Assembly: GCA_017456465.1 (NCBI GenBank)
Contig: JAFTJJ010000041.1
Coordinates: 1-8,251, forward strand
DNA length: 8,251 nt
DNA from: Clostridia bacterium
GTDB lineage: Bacteria > Bacillota > Clostridia > Christensenellales > UBA1242
Reading direction: 5' to 3'
In this document: positions 1-6,200 of the stretch, piece by piece
Layout: each line of letters opens with the position of its first letter
How positions within the stretch are numbered: the first letter of the stretch is position 1
Translations under genes and position numbers: made by a program
Notes under the pieces: model-generated
Databases searched by the model: none
Seen by the model: the letters and a program-made list of their open reading frames with translations, nothing else
Told to the model about the DNA's origin: nothing

Positions 1-1
1 A

Positions 2-193
2 CTGGTCACTTGCGGAACAGGCCGTGCAGTTGTTGACACAAATCAAGACAAAGCACGGGCAAGAAATGCAGTGCTTTCTGATCCTGAAATTAAAAGACTT
101 TACGCAGATGAATATGAACGTAGGGGCAGATATGCAGCCGAAATGCTTGGCAGCAATTTTGAAGAATCTGACTTCATTAAATTTATAAATTAA
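2..193 (+). CDS. 3' end of an unrecognised protein (partial)
   Basis: This reading frame is open from the left edge and ends at TAA 191-193, giving the last 63 residues of a longer protein. The visible part begins LVTCGTGRAVVDTNQ and continues into a charged segment rich in Arg, Glu, Asp and Ala (around ARNAVLSDPEIKRLYADEY) that is probably helical, ending in FIKFIN. It shows no membrane segment and no motif I can assign. The stop codon overlaps the ribosome binding site of the next gene (AAGGAA, 192-197), so the two are probably cotranscribed and may be translationally coupled. I do not recognise the family. The frame lacks a start in the window, so true length, promoter and function are unknown. 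Confidence 0.75.
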   Translation: MVTCGTGRAVVDTNQDKARARNAVLSDPEIKRLYADEYERRGRYAAEMLGSNFEESDFIKFIN

Positions 194-205
194 GGAAATA
201 CACAA

Positions 206-850
206 ATGAAAAATTACAAAAAAATTCTTGGAATTGATTCCACAAAATCAGCAATCGCAGAAGTTGAGGGCAAAAAAATCATCATTGAAGATCTTGATCT
301 CTGTGAAAGACTAATGTTTGACGAACCTGTGAGTTTTTATGGTGCAACATTTTCAAACGAAGACATTCTCAGCTCATATGTGTCTGCTTTTGTGCCAGTC
401 ATAAATGACAATGATGAAATTGAACGCATGGATCTTGGAATTGCACAATATGAAGTTTACACAAAACCAAATGGCCACAAATCAATCTTGATTCACACAA
501 TGGACAAAAATCAAGATTTGATCATCACTCAGGAACTTGTCAAATTTGTGGAAACTCAGTTTGCATCTGACAGTGTTGACAAGGTTGAACTTTTTGTTGC
601 CGGAAAACAAAATGATCACTCAAAATTTGCAAACCTTGGCTACAATCACAACCTCGAAAAGTCAACTGCTGATGCTTATTCATTCAGTCAAGACTATGAA
701 GGCTTGTTCATGGACTTGATTGAAAATTTCATCGGAATTGATGAAGATTTTCCCATTGTAAATGAGGTCATTGCCTTCAGAAATGGTTATCCAGAACTCG
801 CACCACATCTTATTATTGAGGAAATCGATGACGCAGACGAAAATTGTTAA
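206..850 (+). CDS. Hypothetical protein, 214 aa, acidic; possible degenerate GNAT-like fold
   Basis: The frame starts at ATG 206, with AAGGAA at 192-197 eight bases upstream overlapping the previous stop. The 214-residue product is acidic and soluble, with no signal peptide or membrane segment, and ends in a strongly acidic tail (EEIDDADENC). The middle runs strand (KSILIHTMDKNQD), helix (ELVKFVETQFA), strand (VDKVELFVAG), then a helix containing NDHSKFANLGY. That order, with a late Asn plus 'NLGY', faintly recalls the C-terminal half of GNAT acetyltransferases. The acetyl-CoA-binding Q/RxxGxG/A loop is not visible, so this is only a fold guess and no activity should be assumed. It is the second visible gene of the left operon, 20 bases ahead of the next ORF. 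The coding frame itself is well supported; the function is unknown. Confidence 0.8.
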   Translation: MKNYKKILGIDSTKSAIAEVEGKKIIIEDLDLCERLMFDEPVSFYGATFSNEDILSSYVSAFVPVINDNDEIERMDLGIAQYEVYTKPNGHKSILIHTMDKNQDLIITQELVKFVETQFASDSVDKVELFVAGKQNDHSKFANLGYNHNLEKSTADAYSFSQDYEGLFMDLIENFIGIDEDFPIVNEVIAFRNGYPELAPHLIIEEIDDADENC

Positions 851-857
851 AACCACC

Positions 858-863
858 AAGGAG
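858..863 (+). promoter_or_regulatory. Ribosome binding site deciding the start at 871
   Basis: AAGGAG sits seven bases before ATG 871. The frame can be opened further upstream from a TTG at 844, inside the end of the previous gene, but that codon has no Shine-Dalgarno match and would add only nine residues. ATG 871 is therefore the better start. Confidence 0.8.
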
Positions 864-870
864 AAAACTC

Positions 871-1422
871 ATGAATGAACTTCACAAAATTGTTTTAAAA
901 GATAACATGACAACTTGCTTTGCTGAATTTACCGATTATGGCGAGGCACAAATGGCACTTGATATGTTGAACATGCGGGGCAGAGAAGACTGCATCATGA
1001 TCACCAGCCATTATGAATCATCAGCTGAAGATTTTATGAAAAAATATGTTTCAAATGTTTCTTACGCGAACGAAGGACACACCGAATTTGACTTTATCAG
1101 AACCCTTGAAGAAAGACTTGATTATGTAAAAACCAGAAAAACATATCCAATTGAACTCAAATCTGCTGAACATGGTTTCAATGAAACATATGATATGAAT
1201 ATTGAAAGCATCAATTGGTATTTGTCAATTTTGTCTCTTGCCTTTTATGATGGCTCTGAACCAGCCTTCAGAAGAGGTGGGGTGTATTTATATCCAGACG
1301 ACATAAAAAAATTCCATGCTGCAAAAGCAAAATGGGAAGAAGACTGTCACAGAGCTGCACGTGATTTGGAGCGAGCACAACTCAGAAAAGCCGGCGAAGA
1401 TGATGATGAATATTATGTATAA
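871..1422 (+). CDS. Hypothetical protein, 183 aa; apparent diverged paralogue of the 1522 gene
   Basis: The start is ATG 871, chosen for the AAGGAG seven bases upstream; the stop is TAA 1420-1422. The 183-residue soluble protein opens with a short strand (HKIVLKD), then AEFTDYGEAQMALDML, a strand-helix segment of the kind seen in small alpha/beta domains. A middle part follows beginning FDFIRTLEERLDYVKTRK, then LSLAFYDGSE and a strand (GVYLYPDD). The end is a long charged helix (from about residue 147) suited to a coiled coil, with an acidic EDDDEYYV tail. The same order of elements occurs in the 1522 gene product: FTNEKQAN, FDDYLRSLQNKVEFLQEH, IWIYDEGEEF, long charged helix. By eye this suggests an old tandem duplication. 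No catalytic motif, Cys/His metal cluster, signal or membrane segment is visible. I do not recognise the family. It belongs to the same operon as 206 and 1522. Confidence 0.82.
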   Translation: MNELHKIVLKDNMTTCFAEFTDYGEAQMALDMLNMRGREDCIMITSHYESSAEDFMKKYVSNVSYANEGHTEFDFIRTLEERLDYVKTRKTYPIELKSAEHGFNETYDMNIESINWYLSILSLAFYDGSEPAFRRGGVYLYPDDIKKFHAAKAKWEEDCHRAARDLERAQLRKAGEDDDEYYV

Positions 1423-1521
1423 GTGAAAAATAAATTAATTACTTACGCAAAAAAAAATAATTCATCCCAATCAACCAGCGAGAACTCAAGCAGTGATGAA
1501 CATTTCTCATAGGAGATAAAC

Positions 1522-2046
1522 ATGAAAAAAGTATATATGATTATGCGTGGACTTGGTGACTGCACACCTTACATATTCACCAATGAAAAACAAGCAAATG
1601 ATTTTGCTGAATTCAAAAACTCAATCGGCAACGGGTATTATTTTGTTCAAGAACAAAATTTATATGAAAGTTTGAATGAATATAAGGAATATGGATTTGA
1701 TGATTATTTAAGGTCACTGCAAAATAAAGTGGAATTTTTGCAGGAACATCAATTATATTATATAAGTCTTCTATCTGAAGAAACATTAAAATACAGAAAT
1801 GTTCAAATCAAGGCCAGTCAGGCAAGAAAATATCTTGAATCGCTAAATGACTCTGTAAGAATTTGGATCTATGATGAAGGGGAAGAATTTGTGATGACAA
1901 AAACATCAAAAGACAGACTTAAAGAAATCATAGAAGAGAATGAAACAGAAGTTCAAAGAACTATTGAAGAAATTCAAAAAGCAGAGGACACTTACGCAAA
2001 AACACAAAAGTATAGAGAAGAAAATTCAACCAAATTGCCATTCTAG
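1522..2046 (+). CDS. Hypothetical protein, 174 aa; last gene of the left operon
   Basis: The start is ATG 1522 with AGGAG at 1511-1515, six bases upstream; the stop is TAG 2044-2046, followed seven bases later by a hairpin terminator, so this gene closes the transcription unit. Residues 1-50 are predicted as a small alpha/beta unit: strand (KKVYMIMRG), then YIFTNEKQANDFAEF, then strand (GNGYYFVQEQ). Residues 50-95 hold FDDYLRSLQNKVEFLQEH. Residues 113-125 carry a strand around RIWIYDEGEEFVM. Residues 128 to about 165 form one long Glu/Lys-rich helix with a coiled-coil look. The architecture parallels the 871 product in order and length although identity is low. There are no membrane segments or known catalytic motifs. 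Function unknown; a protein-protein interaction or oligomerisation role for the terminal helix is inference only. Confidence 0.82.
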   Translation: MKKVYMIMRGLGDCTPYIFTNEKQANDFAEFKNSIGNGYYFVQEQNLYESLNEYKEYGFDDYLRSLQNKVEFLQEHQLYYISLLSEETLKYRNVQIKASQARKYLESLNDSVRIWIYDEGEEFVMTKTSKDRLKEIIEENETEVQRTIEEIQKAEDTYAKTQKYREENSTKLPF

Positions 2047-2052
2047 CAATAA

Positions 2053-2079
2053 AAAATCTCCGATTTTGTCGGAGATTTT
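2053..2079. terminator. Bidirectional intrinsic terminator
   Basis: An 11-bp perfect stem (AAAATCTCCGA at 2053-2063 with TCGGAGATTTT at 2069-2079) encloses a 5-base loop. On the plus strand it is followed by TTTTATTTTATTTT, terminating the left operon after the stop at 2046. On the minus strand the run of A at 2051-2056 becomes a U tract, so the same hairpin can end the recombinase transcript, whose stop lies 22 bases away. Confidence 0.9.
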
Positions 2080-2101
2080 ATTTTATTTTAAATTTTCAAC
2101 A

Positions 2102-3157
2102 TTACTCTTGTTTGAGTTTGACTTTTGAGGCAGCGGCACGCCTGATGTCATCTGAAATTGCTGCATAGTGTTTCTTTGTTGTGTTGACGTCACGGTGCCC
2201 AAGAACGTCTGCCACAATGTAAATATCTTGGGTTTCACGGTAAAGGGCAGTGCCATATGTACTTCTTAGTTTGTGAGGAGTGATTTTCTTTAAGGGCGTG
2301 GTTAACTTCGCATATTTTTTGACAAGATTTTGAACAGCTCGAACCGTAATTCTTCGGTTTTGAAGTGAAACAAACAAGGCTTGCTCTGATGCTGGAATTT
2401 TGGGGTTTCTTTCACGCTCCTCAAGCCAATCAATAAGCGCAACCTTGACTTCATCAGAAAAATAGAGCACAACTTGATTCCCACCTTTTCTGGTGATTGA
2501 AATGCCATTCACTTTGAAATCAATGTCATCAAGATTCAATCCCACGCACTCAGAAACACGAATCCCTGTGCCAAGCATAAGTGTGAGCATTGCAGTGTCC
2601 CTGATGCTTGTGTGCTTGTGGTATCCTTTTGCATTGCCTTCAAGGTCAAAACCTGTTTCAGCTTCATTCAAAAATTTTCTAACTTCATCGCTCTCAAGCC
2701 GAATGATTCCTTTGTCGTGAATTTTTGGTGTTTGAACTTTGCTTGCAACATCTTTTGAAAGAATGTCTTTTCGATAAAAATATTTAAAGAAAGAGCGGAG
2801 TGTTGAAAGCTTTCTTGCTTTTCCGCGTTCTCCGTTGCTTTTTTTCTTGCCGTCTTCATCCTCATAGTGAGATATGAAACTTAAGAATCTTTCAATGTGA
2901 GACGTTTTGATTTTTTCAAAGTCTTCAATTTCAAAATCAAAAATTGTCTTTTTGTCACGGAAAAGGCTGGTTTCTTCCATCAAAAATTTAAAGAAAATTC
3001 TGAGATCATAAGCGTAGTTAAGCCTCGTGAGCGGACTTGTATTGTTTTCAACGCCAACAAAAAAATCATAGACAAAGTCAGGCATATCAGAAATGATTTC
3101 TCTGATCTTGTTTGTTGTTTTTTCGCTTCTTTCATTAAAATATGATTGATTTCCCAT
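2102..3157 (-). CDS. Tyrosine recombinase, Xer-like (351 aa)
   Basis: This is a site-specific recombinase of the tyrosine (phage-integrase/Xer) family, which cuts and rejoins DNA through a covalent 3'-phosphotyrosine intermediate. Residues about 25-135 form the SAM-like core-binding domain (SPLTRLNYAYDLRIFFKFL is typical). Residues about 150-345 form the catalytic domain with the complete active site: R200 (GTGIRVSE), K224 (TRKGGN), H295 and R298 (TPHKLRSTYG), H321 (LGHRD) and nucleophile Y331 (KKHYAA). Length and wording match the conserved stand-alone recombinase of clostridial chromosomes, close in size to streptococcal XerS, better than a phage integrase, which would usually sit beside a tRNA or att site; none is seen here. 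From memory, relatives often sit near lexA in Clostridia, but lexA is not in this window. A role in chromosome dimer resolution is therefore plausible but unproven. The gene converges on the left operon and diverges from serS. Start ATG 3157 lacks a Shine-Dalgarno sequence. Confidence 0.93.
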   Translation of the reverse strand: MGNQSYFNERSEKTTNKIREIISDMPDFVYDFFVGVENNTSPLTRLNYAYDLRIFFKFLMEETSLFRDKKTIFDFEIEDFEKIKTSHIERFLSFISHYEDEDGKKKSNGERGKARKLSTLRSFFKYFYRKDILSKDVASKVQTPKIHDKGIIRLESDEVRKFLNEAETGFDLEGNAKGYHKHTSIRDTAMLTLMLGTGIRVSECVGLNLDDIDFKVNGISITRKGGNQVVLYFSDEVKVALIDWLEERERNPKIPASEQALFVSLQNRRITVRAVQNLVKKYAKLTTPLKKITPHKLRSTYGTALYRETQDIYIVADVLGHRDVNTTKKHYAAISDDIRRAAASKVKLKQE

Positions 3158-3163
3158 AACTAT

Positions 3164-3192
3164 ATTTTAATAAAACTTGCGACTCTTGGCAA
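3164..3192 (-). promoter_or_regulatory. Probable promoter of the recombinase gene
   Basis: Read on the minus strand, TTGCCA (3192-3187) is followed by a 17-base spacer and TAAAAT (3169-3164). Only six bases separate the -10 box from the ATG at 3157, so transcription would start at or almost on the start codon. Together with the missing Shine-Dalgarno sequence this suggests a leaderless message. Confidence 0.5.
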
Positions 3193-3241
3193 ATGTTTTG
3201 ATTTAATTTTGCGAATAGTTTCACAACTTGTCACGGTTTTA

Positions 3242-3271
3242 TTGACAAAAAACAGGTTTTTGGGGTATAAT
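3242..3271 (+). promoter_or_regulatory. Consensus sigma-A promoter of serS
   Basis: TTGACA (3242-3247), an 18-base spacer and TATAAT (3266-3271) are both perfect hexamers. The expected transcription start near 3278 leaves a leader of only about 26 bases before ATG 3304. That is too short for a T-box or any other tRNA-sensing leader. The ribosome binding site is AGAGG at 3291-3295. Confidence 0.88.
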
Positions 3272-3303
3272 CAAAACACTACAAACAAAAAGAGGTTAAT
3301 ACT

Positions 3304-4590
3304 ATGATTGCACTCGATTTAATCAGAAACAACAAAGAACTCGTCAAAGAGAACATCAAAAAGAAATTCCAAGATTCAAAGCTTCCTCTTGTTGATGAAG
3401 TTTTTGAACTTGATGCAAAACTTCGCGCAGTAAAGCAAGAAGGCAATGAACTCAGGGGATCAAGAAACTCACTTTCTTCAGAAATTGGTGGTCTCATGAA
3501 AGAAAAGAGAATTGAAGAAGCAAACGCAAAAAGAGCAGAGGTTCAAAAAATCAATGCAAAAATTGCAGAATCAGAAGCTGAAGAGGCTCGCCTTGAAAAT
3601 GAAATCAAGTCAAGAATGATGGTCATTCCAAACATAATTGATTCAACTGTTCCAATCGGAAAAGATGATTCTGAAAATGTGGAAATTGAAAAATTTGGTG
3701 ATCCTGTCGTTCCTTCGTTTGAAGTACCATATCACGCAGACATTCTTGCAAGCATCAATGGTCTTGACAAAGATTCAGCAGGAAGAACAAGTGGAAATGG
3801 TTTTTATTATCTCATGGGCGATGCTGCAAGAATCGAAACTGCACTCATCAACTATGCAAGGGACTTCATGATTGAAAAAGGTTTCATTTATTGCATTCCA
3901 CCATTCATGATCAGAAGTGACGTCGTGACCGGAGTCATGAGCTTTGCTGAAATGGAAGCCATGATGTACAAAATTGAAGGCGAAGATTTGTATTTGATTG
4001 GAACATCAGAACACAGCATGATCGGAAAATTTAAGGGGCAAATCGTAAGAGAAGATGAACTTCCAATAAAGATGACATCATATTCACCATGCTTCAGAAA
4101 AGAAGTTGGGGCTCATGGAATTGAAGAACGTGGAATATACCGCGTGCACCAATTTGAAAAGCAAGAAATGATTGTCATCTGCAGACCTGAAGACAGCATG
4201 AATTGGTATGATCAAATGTGGAAATACACAGTTGAAATCTTCAGAAATCTTGAAATTCCAGTTCGTCAGCTTGAATGCTGCTCAGGAGATCTTGCAGATC
4301 TCAAAGTGAAATCTTGTGACATTGAGGCTTGGTCTCCTCGTCAAAAGAAATACTTTGAAGTTGGTTCTTGCTCAACACTTGGCGACGCTCAAGCAAGAAG
4401 ACTTGGAATCCGCATCAAAACCCCAACAGGAAACATTTTTGCACACACATTGAACAACACCGTACTTGCATCTCCAAGAGCTTTGATCGCATTCCTTGAA
4501 AACCATGTCAGAGAAGATGGATCAATCACAATTCCAGAAGTCCTCAGACCTTACATGGGAGGCAAAGAAGTGATTTGCCCAATTAAATAA
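3304..4590 (+). CDS. serS: Seryl-tRNA synthetase
   Basis: This cytoplasmic class II aminoacyl-tRNA synthetase charges tRNA-Ser (and tRNA-Sec where present) with serine using ATP. The 428 residues match the usual length. Residues about 1-110 form the N-terminal antiparallel coiled coil (from about 35 to 105) that grips the long variable arm of tRNA-Ser. The catalytic domain follows, with the serine-binding TSE at 234-236, motif 2 from about 262 to 288 (FRKE with R265 and E267, ending RVHQFEKQEM) and motif 3 around R392 (ASPRALIAFLEN). The end, IPEVLRPYMGG, is typical of bacterial SerS. Several segments read more like archaeal-type enzymes: MYKIEGEDLYLIGTSEH, motif 2 loop GAHGIEERG, and HTLNNTVLASPRA instead of the usual HTLNGSGLAVGRT. 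The reading frame is intact and ends in three in-frame stops (TAA TGA TAA, 4588-4596). It is a single-gene unit with its own promoter and terminator. Start ATG 3304 has AGAGG eight bases upstream. Confidence 0.96.
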   Translation: MIALDLIRNNKELVKENIKKKFQDSKLPLVDEVFELDAKLRAVKQEGNELRGSRNSLSSEIGGLMKEKRIEEANAKRAEVQKINAKIAESEAEEARLENEIKSRMMVIPNIIDSTVPIGKDDSENVEIEKFGDPVVPSFEVPYHADILASINGLDKDSAGRTSGNGFYYLMGDAARIETALINYARDFMIEKGFIYCIPPFMIRSDVVTGVMSFAEMEAMMYKIEGEDLYLIGTSEHSMIGKFKGQIVREDELPIKMTSYSPCFRKEVGAHGIEERGIYRVHQFEKQEMIVICRPEDSMNWYDQMWKYTVEIFRNLEIPVRQLECCSGDLADLKVKSCDIEAWSPRQKKYFEVGSCSTLGDAQARRLGIRIKTPTGNIFAHTLNNTVLASPRALIAFLENHVREDGSITIPEVLRPYMGGKEVICPIK

Positions 4591-4630
4591 TGATAAGAAA
4601 TTGAATAATTATTAAAAAATTGTAAATAAT

Positions 4631-4668
4631 AATAAAAGGCAACCAAATATGTCTGGTTGCCTTTTATT
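4631..4668 (+). terminator. Intrinsic terminator of serS
   Basis: A stem of at least 12 bp (AAAAGGCAACCA at 4634-4645 with TGGTTGCCTTTT at 4654-4665, extendable by A-T pairs to 4631-4668) encloses an 8-base loop and is followed by a T-rich run. It lies about 40 bases after the serS stop. The A-rich left flank could give weak activity on the minus strand as well. Confidence 0.9.
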
Positions 4669-4690
4669 TTGCTTGTATTGCTTCATGATG

Positions 4691-4719
4691 TTGACGAAAT
4701 CCCCCCAAAATGATATAAT
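4691..4719 (+). promoter_or_regulatory. Extended -10 promoter of the 4750 gene
   Basis: TTGACG (4691-4696), a 17-base spacer and TATAAT (4714-4719), with TG one base ahead of the -10 box (4711-4712), make an extended -10 promoter of near-consensus strength. The spacer contains a run of six C (4701-4706), unusual in this AT-rich DNA. Transcription should begin around 4726, leaving a short leader. Confidence 0.8.
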
Positions 4720-4737
4720 ATATGTAAGAATCTAAAT

Positions 4738-4743
4738 AGGGGA
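4738..4743 (+). promoter_or_regulatory. Ribosome binding site deciding the start at 4750
   Basis: AGGGGA lies six bases before ATG 4750. A TTG at 4744 opens the same frame two codons earlier but directly abuts this site, leaving no spacing, so ATG 4750 is preferred. Confidence 0.75.
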
Positions 4744-4749
4744 TTGTTT

Positions 4750-5571
4750 ATGTTTAAAATGACATTTGAAAATTTTCAAGAATTTGTTGAATTGACTTAT
4801 GAAGGAGTCAGAAATCAACTTGTTCTCAGATCTGAAATAAAAAAATTATATGAATTTTTGCAAAAAAATGATGATTATGAAATTTATCTTGCTCAAAACA
4901 AAATGAAGGATTTTTCATTTGCCTTAAAAAAACAAGGTTCTGACGAAATTTTTGGAACATTACACATTCGACCAGACAGATTTGTCTTTTTCAATGGACG
5001 TGAGGAAAACAATCATGAAAAAATTCAAGTTCAGACTCTTGAAAGTGGCATGACTGAAAGAAAGTATGAGTACGTTCAACCAATCAGCAGCGAAGAACTT
5101 TCTGAAGGAAAACCTGAACTTGTGGATGAAACTGTTGAAGAATCAAATCTCACACACACTGTTCAGTCTCATGAAATTTACAATCGATTCGGCATTATTG
5201 TTTATCAAAAAGCGAACAATCTCATCGTCAATGAAGACAACAGCTCAACACTTTCTGCCAAAACATTCACATCAGTTGTTGACTCTGGTTGTCTTGATGC
5301 ATCAATAAAAACTGATGTTTGTGGATTCATCAAGTCAGAAGATCAATTAACTGGCGAAATTGATTATTACACCAGAGAACAACGAGAATACATCACAAAA
5401 CCAGCTGCAAAAATGAATTCAACTGAACCATGCACACATTCAACAATTGACATTCTCCAAAACACACTTGCGATCACAAAGCCAGAGAGCGACAAAAACA
5501 CAAAACATTACGCAGAAAGTCAAATTCAAAACGCTGCCAAAATTCACGGGTCAGCAATCCAGTCTGAATGA
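4750..5571 (+). CDS. Hypothetical protein, 273 aa, folded N-terminus with long polar tail
   Basis: The start is ATG 4750 (AGGGGA six bases upstream) and the stop is TGA 5569-5571. Residues about 1-60 look helical (FENFQEFVELTYEGVRNQL, SEIKKLYEFLQKND). Residues about 60-100 form a strand-rich piece (DFSFALKKQGSDEIFGTLHI, RFVFFNGRE). From about 100 on the chain is polar, rich in Ser, Thr, Asn, Glu and Lys, with one more ordered-looking stretch around YNRFGIIVYQKANNLIVNED, and then a low-complexity end. No signal peptide, membrane helix, zinc cluster or catalytic motif is visible. It stands alone with its own strong promoter and a downstream terminator candidate at 5685, so it is probably monocistronic and well expressed. 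I do not recognise the family, and nothing in the neighbouring genes points to a role. Confidence 0.8.
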   Translation: MFKMTFENFQEFVELTYEGVRNQLVLRSEIKKLYEFLQKNDDYEIYLAQNKMKDFSFALKKQGSDEIFGTLHIRPDRFVFFNGREENNHEKIQVQTLESGMTERKYEYVQPISSEELSEGKPELVDETVEESNLTHTVQSHEIYNRFGIIVYQKANNLIVNEDNSSTLSAKTFTSVVDSGCLDASIKTDVCGFIKSEDQLTGEIDYYTREQREYITKPAAKMNSTEPCTHSTIDILQNTLAITKPESDKNTKHYAESQIQNAAKIHGSAIQSE

Positions 5572-5684
5572 TAAAAATAGGGGATTTCCCTCAACAAAAA
5601 ACCTCAGTGCTATGTCAGACAACTAAAATGCCTAATATACATAATTGATAAATTTTAAATAATAATAAAATAAAAAAATTGCTT

Positions 5685-5719
5685 AAAGTTCCAGTCAAAT
5701 ATTTCAGACCTGGAACTTT
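5685..5719 (+). terminator. Intrinsic terminator downstream of the 4750 gene
   Basis: AAAGTTCCAG (5685-5694) pairs with CTGGAACTTT (5710-5719); the stem can be lengthened past a bulged C, and a TTTTTTGTTT run follows. It is 114 bases beyond the stop, leaving a long 3' untranslated region. A 15-base string TAAATAATAATAAAA precedes both this terminator and that of serS. Confidence 0.75.
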
Positions 5720-6069
5720 TTTGTTTGAGCTTTTCAATTAATCATCCCATAAAATTAATAAAAGATACTCGTGGCACACACCGAAAATATATAAATATTA
5801 CTGAAAATATTGGGAAAGTCTCATTAATTCCAAGGCGGTTTTAGACAGAAAAAATTAAAATTACCACGATTTTCTAGGCGAAAAAGAATTAAAAATATCT
5901 CAAAAAACCACAAAATTGACAAGTTTTTAGTTTTACTTTGTTACAAAATAACTTGATGCTTTCCTTTATTTTTTTCACATAAAAAACAGGTTTAAATCAT
6001 ATAGCGTTTGTAAATATTTTGATTTATTCCTGACACCAAATCGACTTATTAAAGAAATAATTTTACAAA

Positions 6070-6162
6070 TCATAATAAAACATTAGTCATTAAATAATAA
6101 ATTAAATTGATCATACTGAAAAACATTTTCAAAATCATTACAAAAATCCTAAAGGCTTTCAT
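6070..6162 (-). CDS. Possible small hydrophobic peptide (30 aa)
   Basis: On the minus strand ATG at 6162-6160 opens a 30-codon frame ending at TGA 6072-6070. The peptide begins MKAFRIFVMILKMFFSM and stays hydrophobic to its end (YYLMTNVLL), as expected for a single membrane-spanning peptide with a short positive N-terminus. AGGAG, part of a longer GGAGGAG, lies ten bases upstream, slightly farther than ideal. That GGAGGAG is also the end of a tiny upstream frame closing at TGA 6172-6170. AT-rich DNA often translates into hydrophobic residues by chance, so the ribosome binding site is the main support. No clear promoter was found. Short hydrophobic peptides of this kind include type I toxins, but nothing shows toxicity here. 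Confidence 0.25.
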   Translation of the reverse strand: MKAFRIFVMILKMFFSMINLIYYLMTNVLL

Positions 6163-6200
6163 GAATTAATCACTCCTCCAATTCATCAAATTTTGCCACC

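Noticed and set aside
101..1998. Recurring TTACGCA string (near 102, 1443, 1992 and also 5509)
   Set aside because: Most copies are in-frame Tyr-Ala or similar codons with no constant spacing or flanks, so it is not a dispersed repeat.
2493..3145. Plus-strand frames of 60-80 codons opposite the recombinase gene
   Set aside because: They lie inside the recombinase coding region, lack ribosome binding sites and encode protein-like sequence only as shadows.
2102..3157. Recombinase as integrase of a prophage or integrative element
   Set aside because: No tRNA gene, attachment repeats, excisionase or phage genes are visible, and the sequence reads like the conserved stand-alone clostridial enzyme. 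The unknown genes at 2-2046 keep the possibility from being fully excluded.
5622..5655. A dif-like Xer site (CCTAATATACATAATTGATAAATT region)
   Set aside because: It only loosely resembles the Bacillus dif consensus and needs a gap to align. In DNA this AT-rich such matches are expected by chance, and the site is 2.4 kb from the recombinase gene.
5812..5821. GGGAAAGTCT shared with the leader of the padR-like gene (7341-7350)
   Set aside because: A 10-base match without a shared neighbouring frame or start codon is most easily chance; there is no ORF after the 5812 copy.
5916..5944. TTGACA suggesting a promoter for a small RNA
   Set aside because: No acceptable -10 box lies 16-18 bases downstream; the nearest candidates are at poor spacing.
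5981..5993. AAAAAACAGGTTT shared with the serS promoter spacer (3247-3259)
   Set aside because: The match does not extend into the -35 or -10 boxes and no gene follows the second copy.
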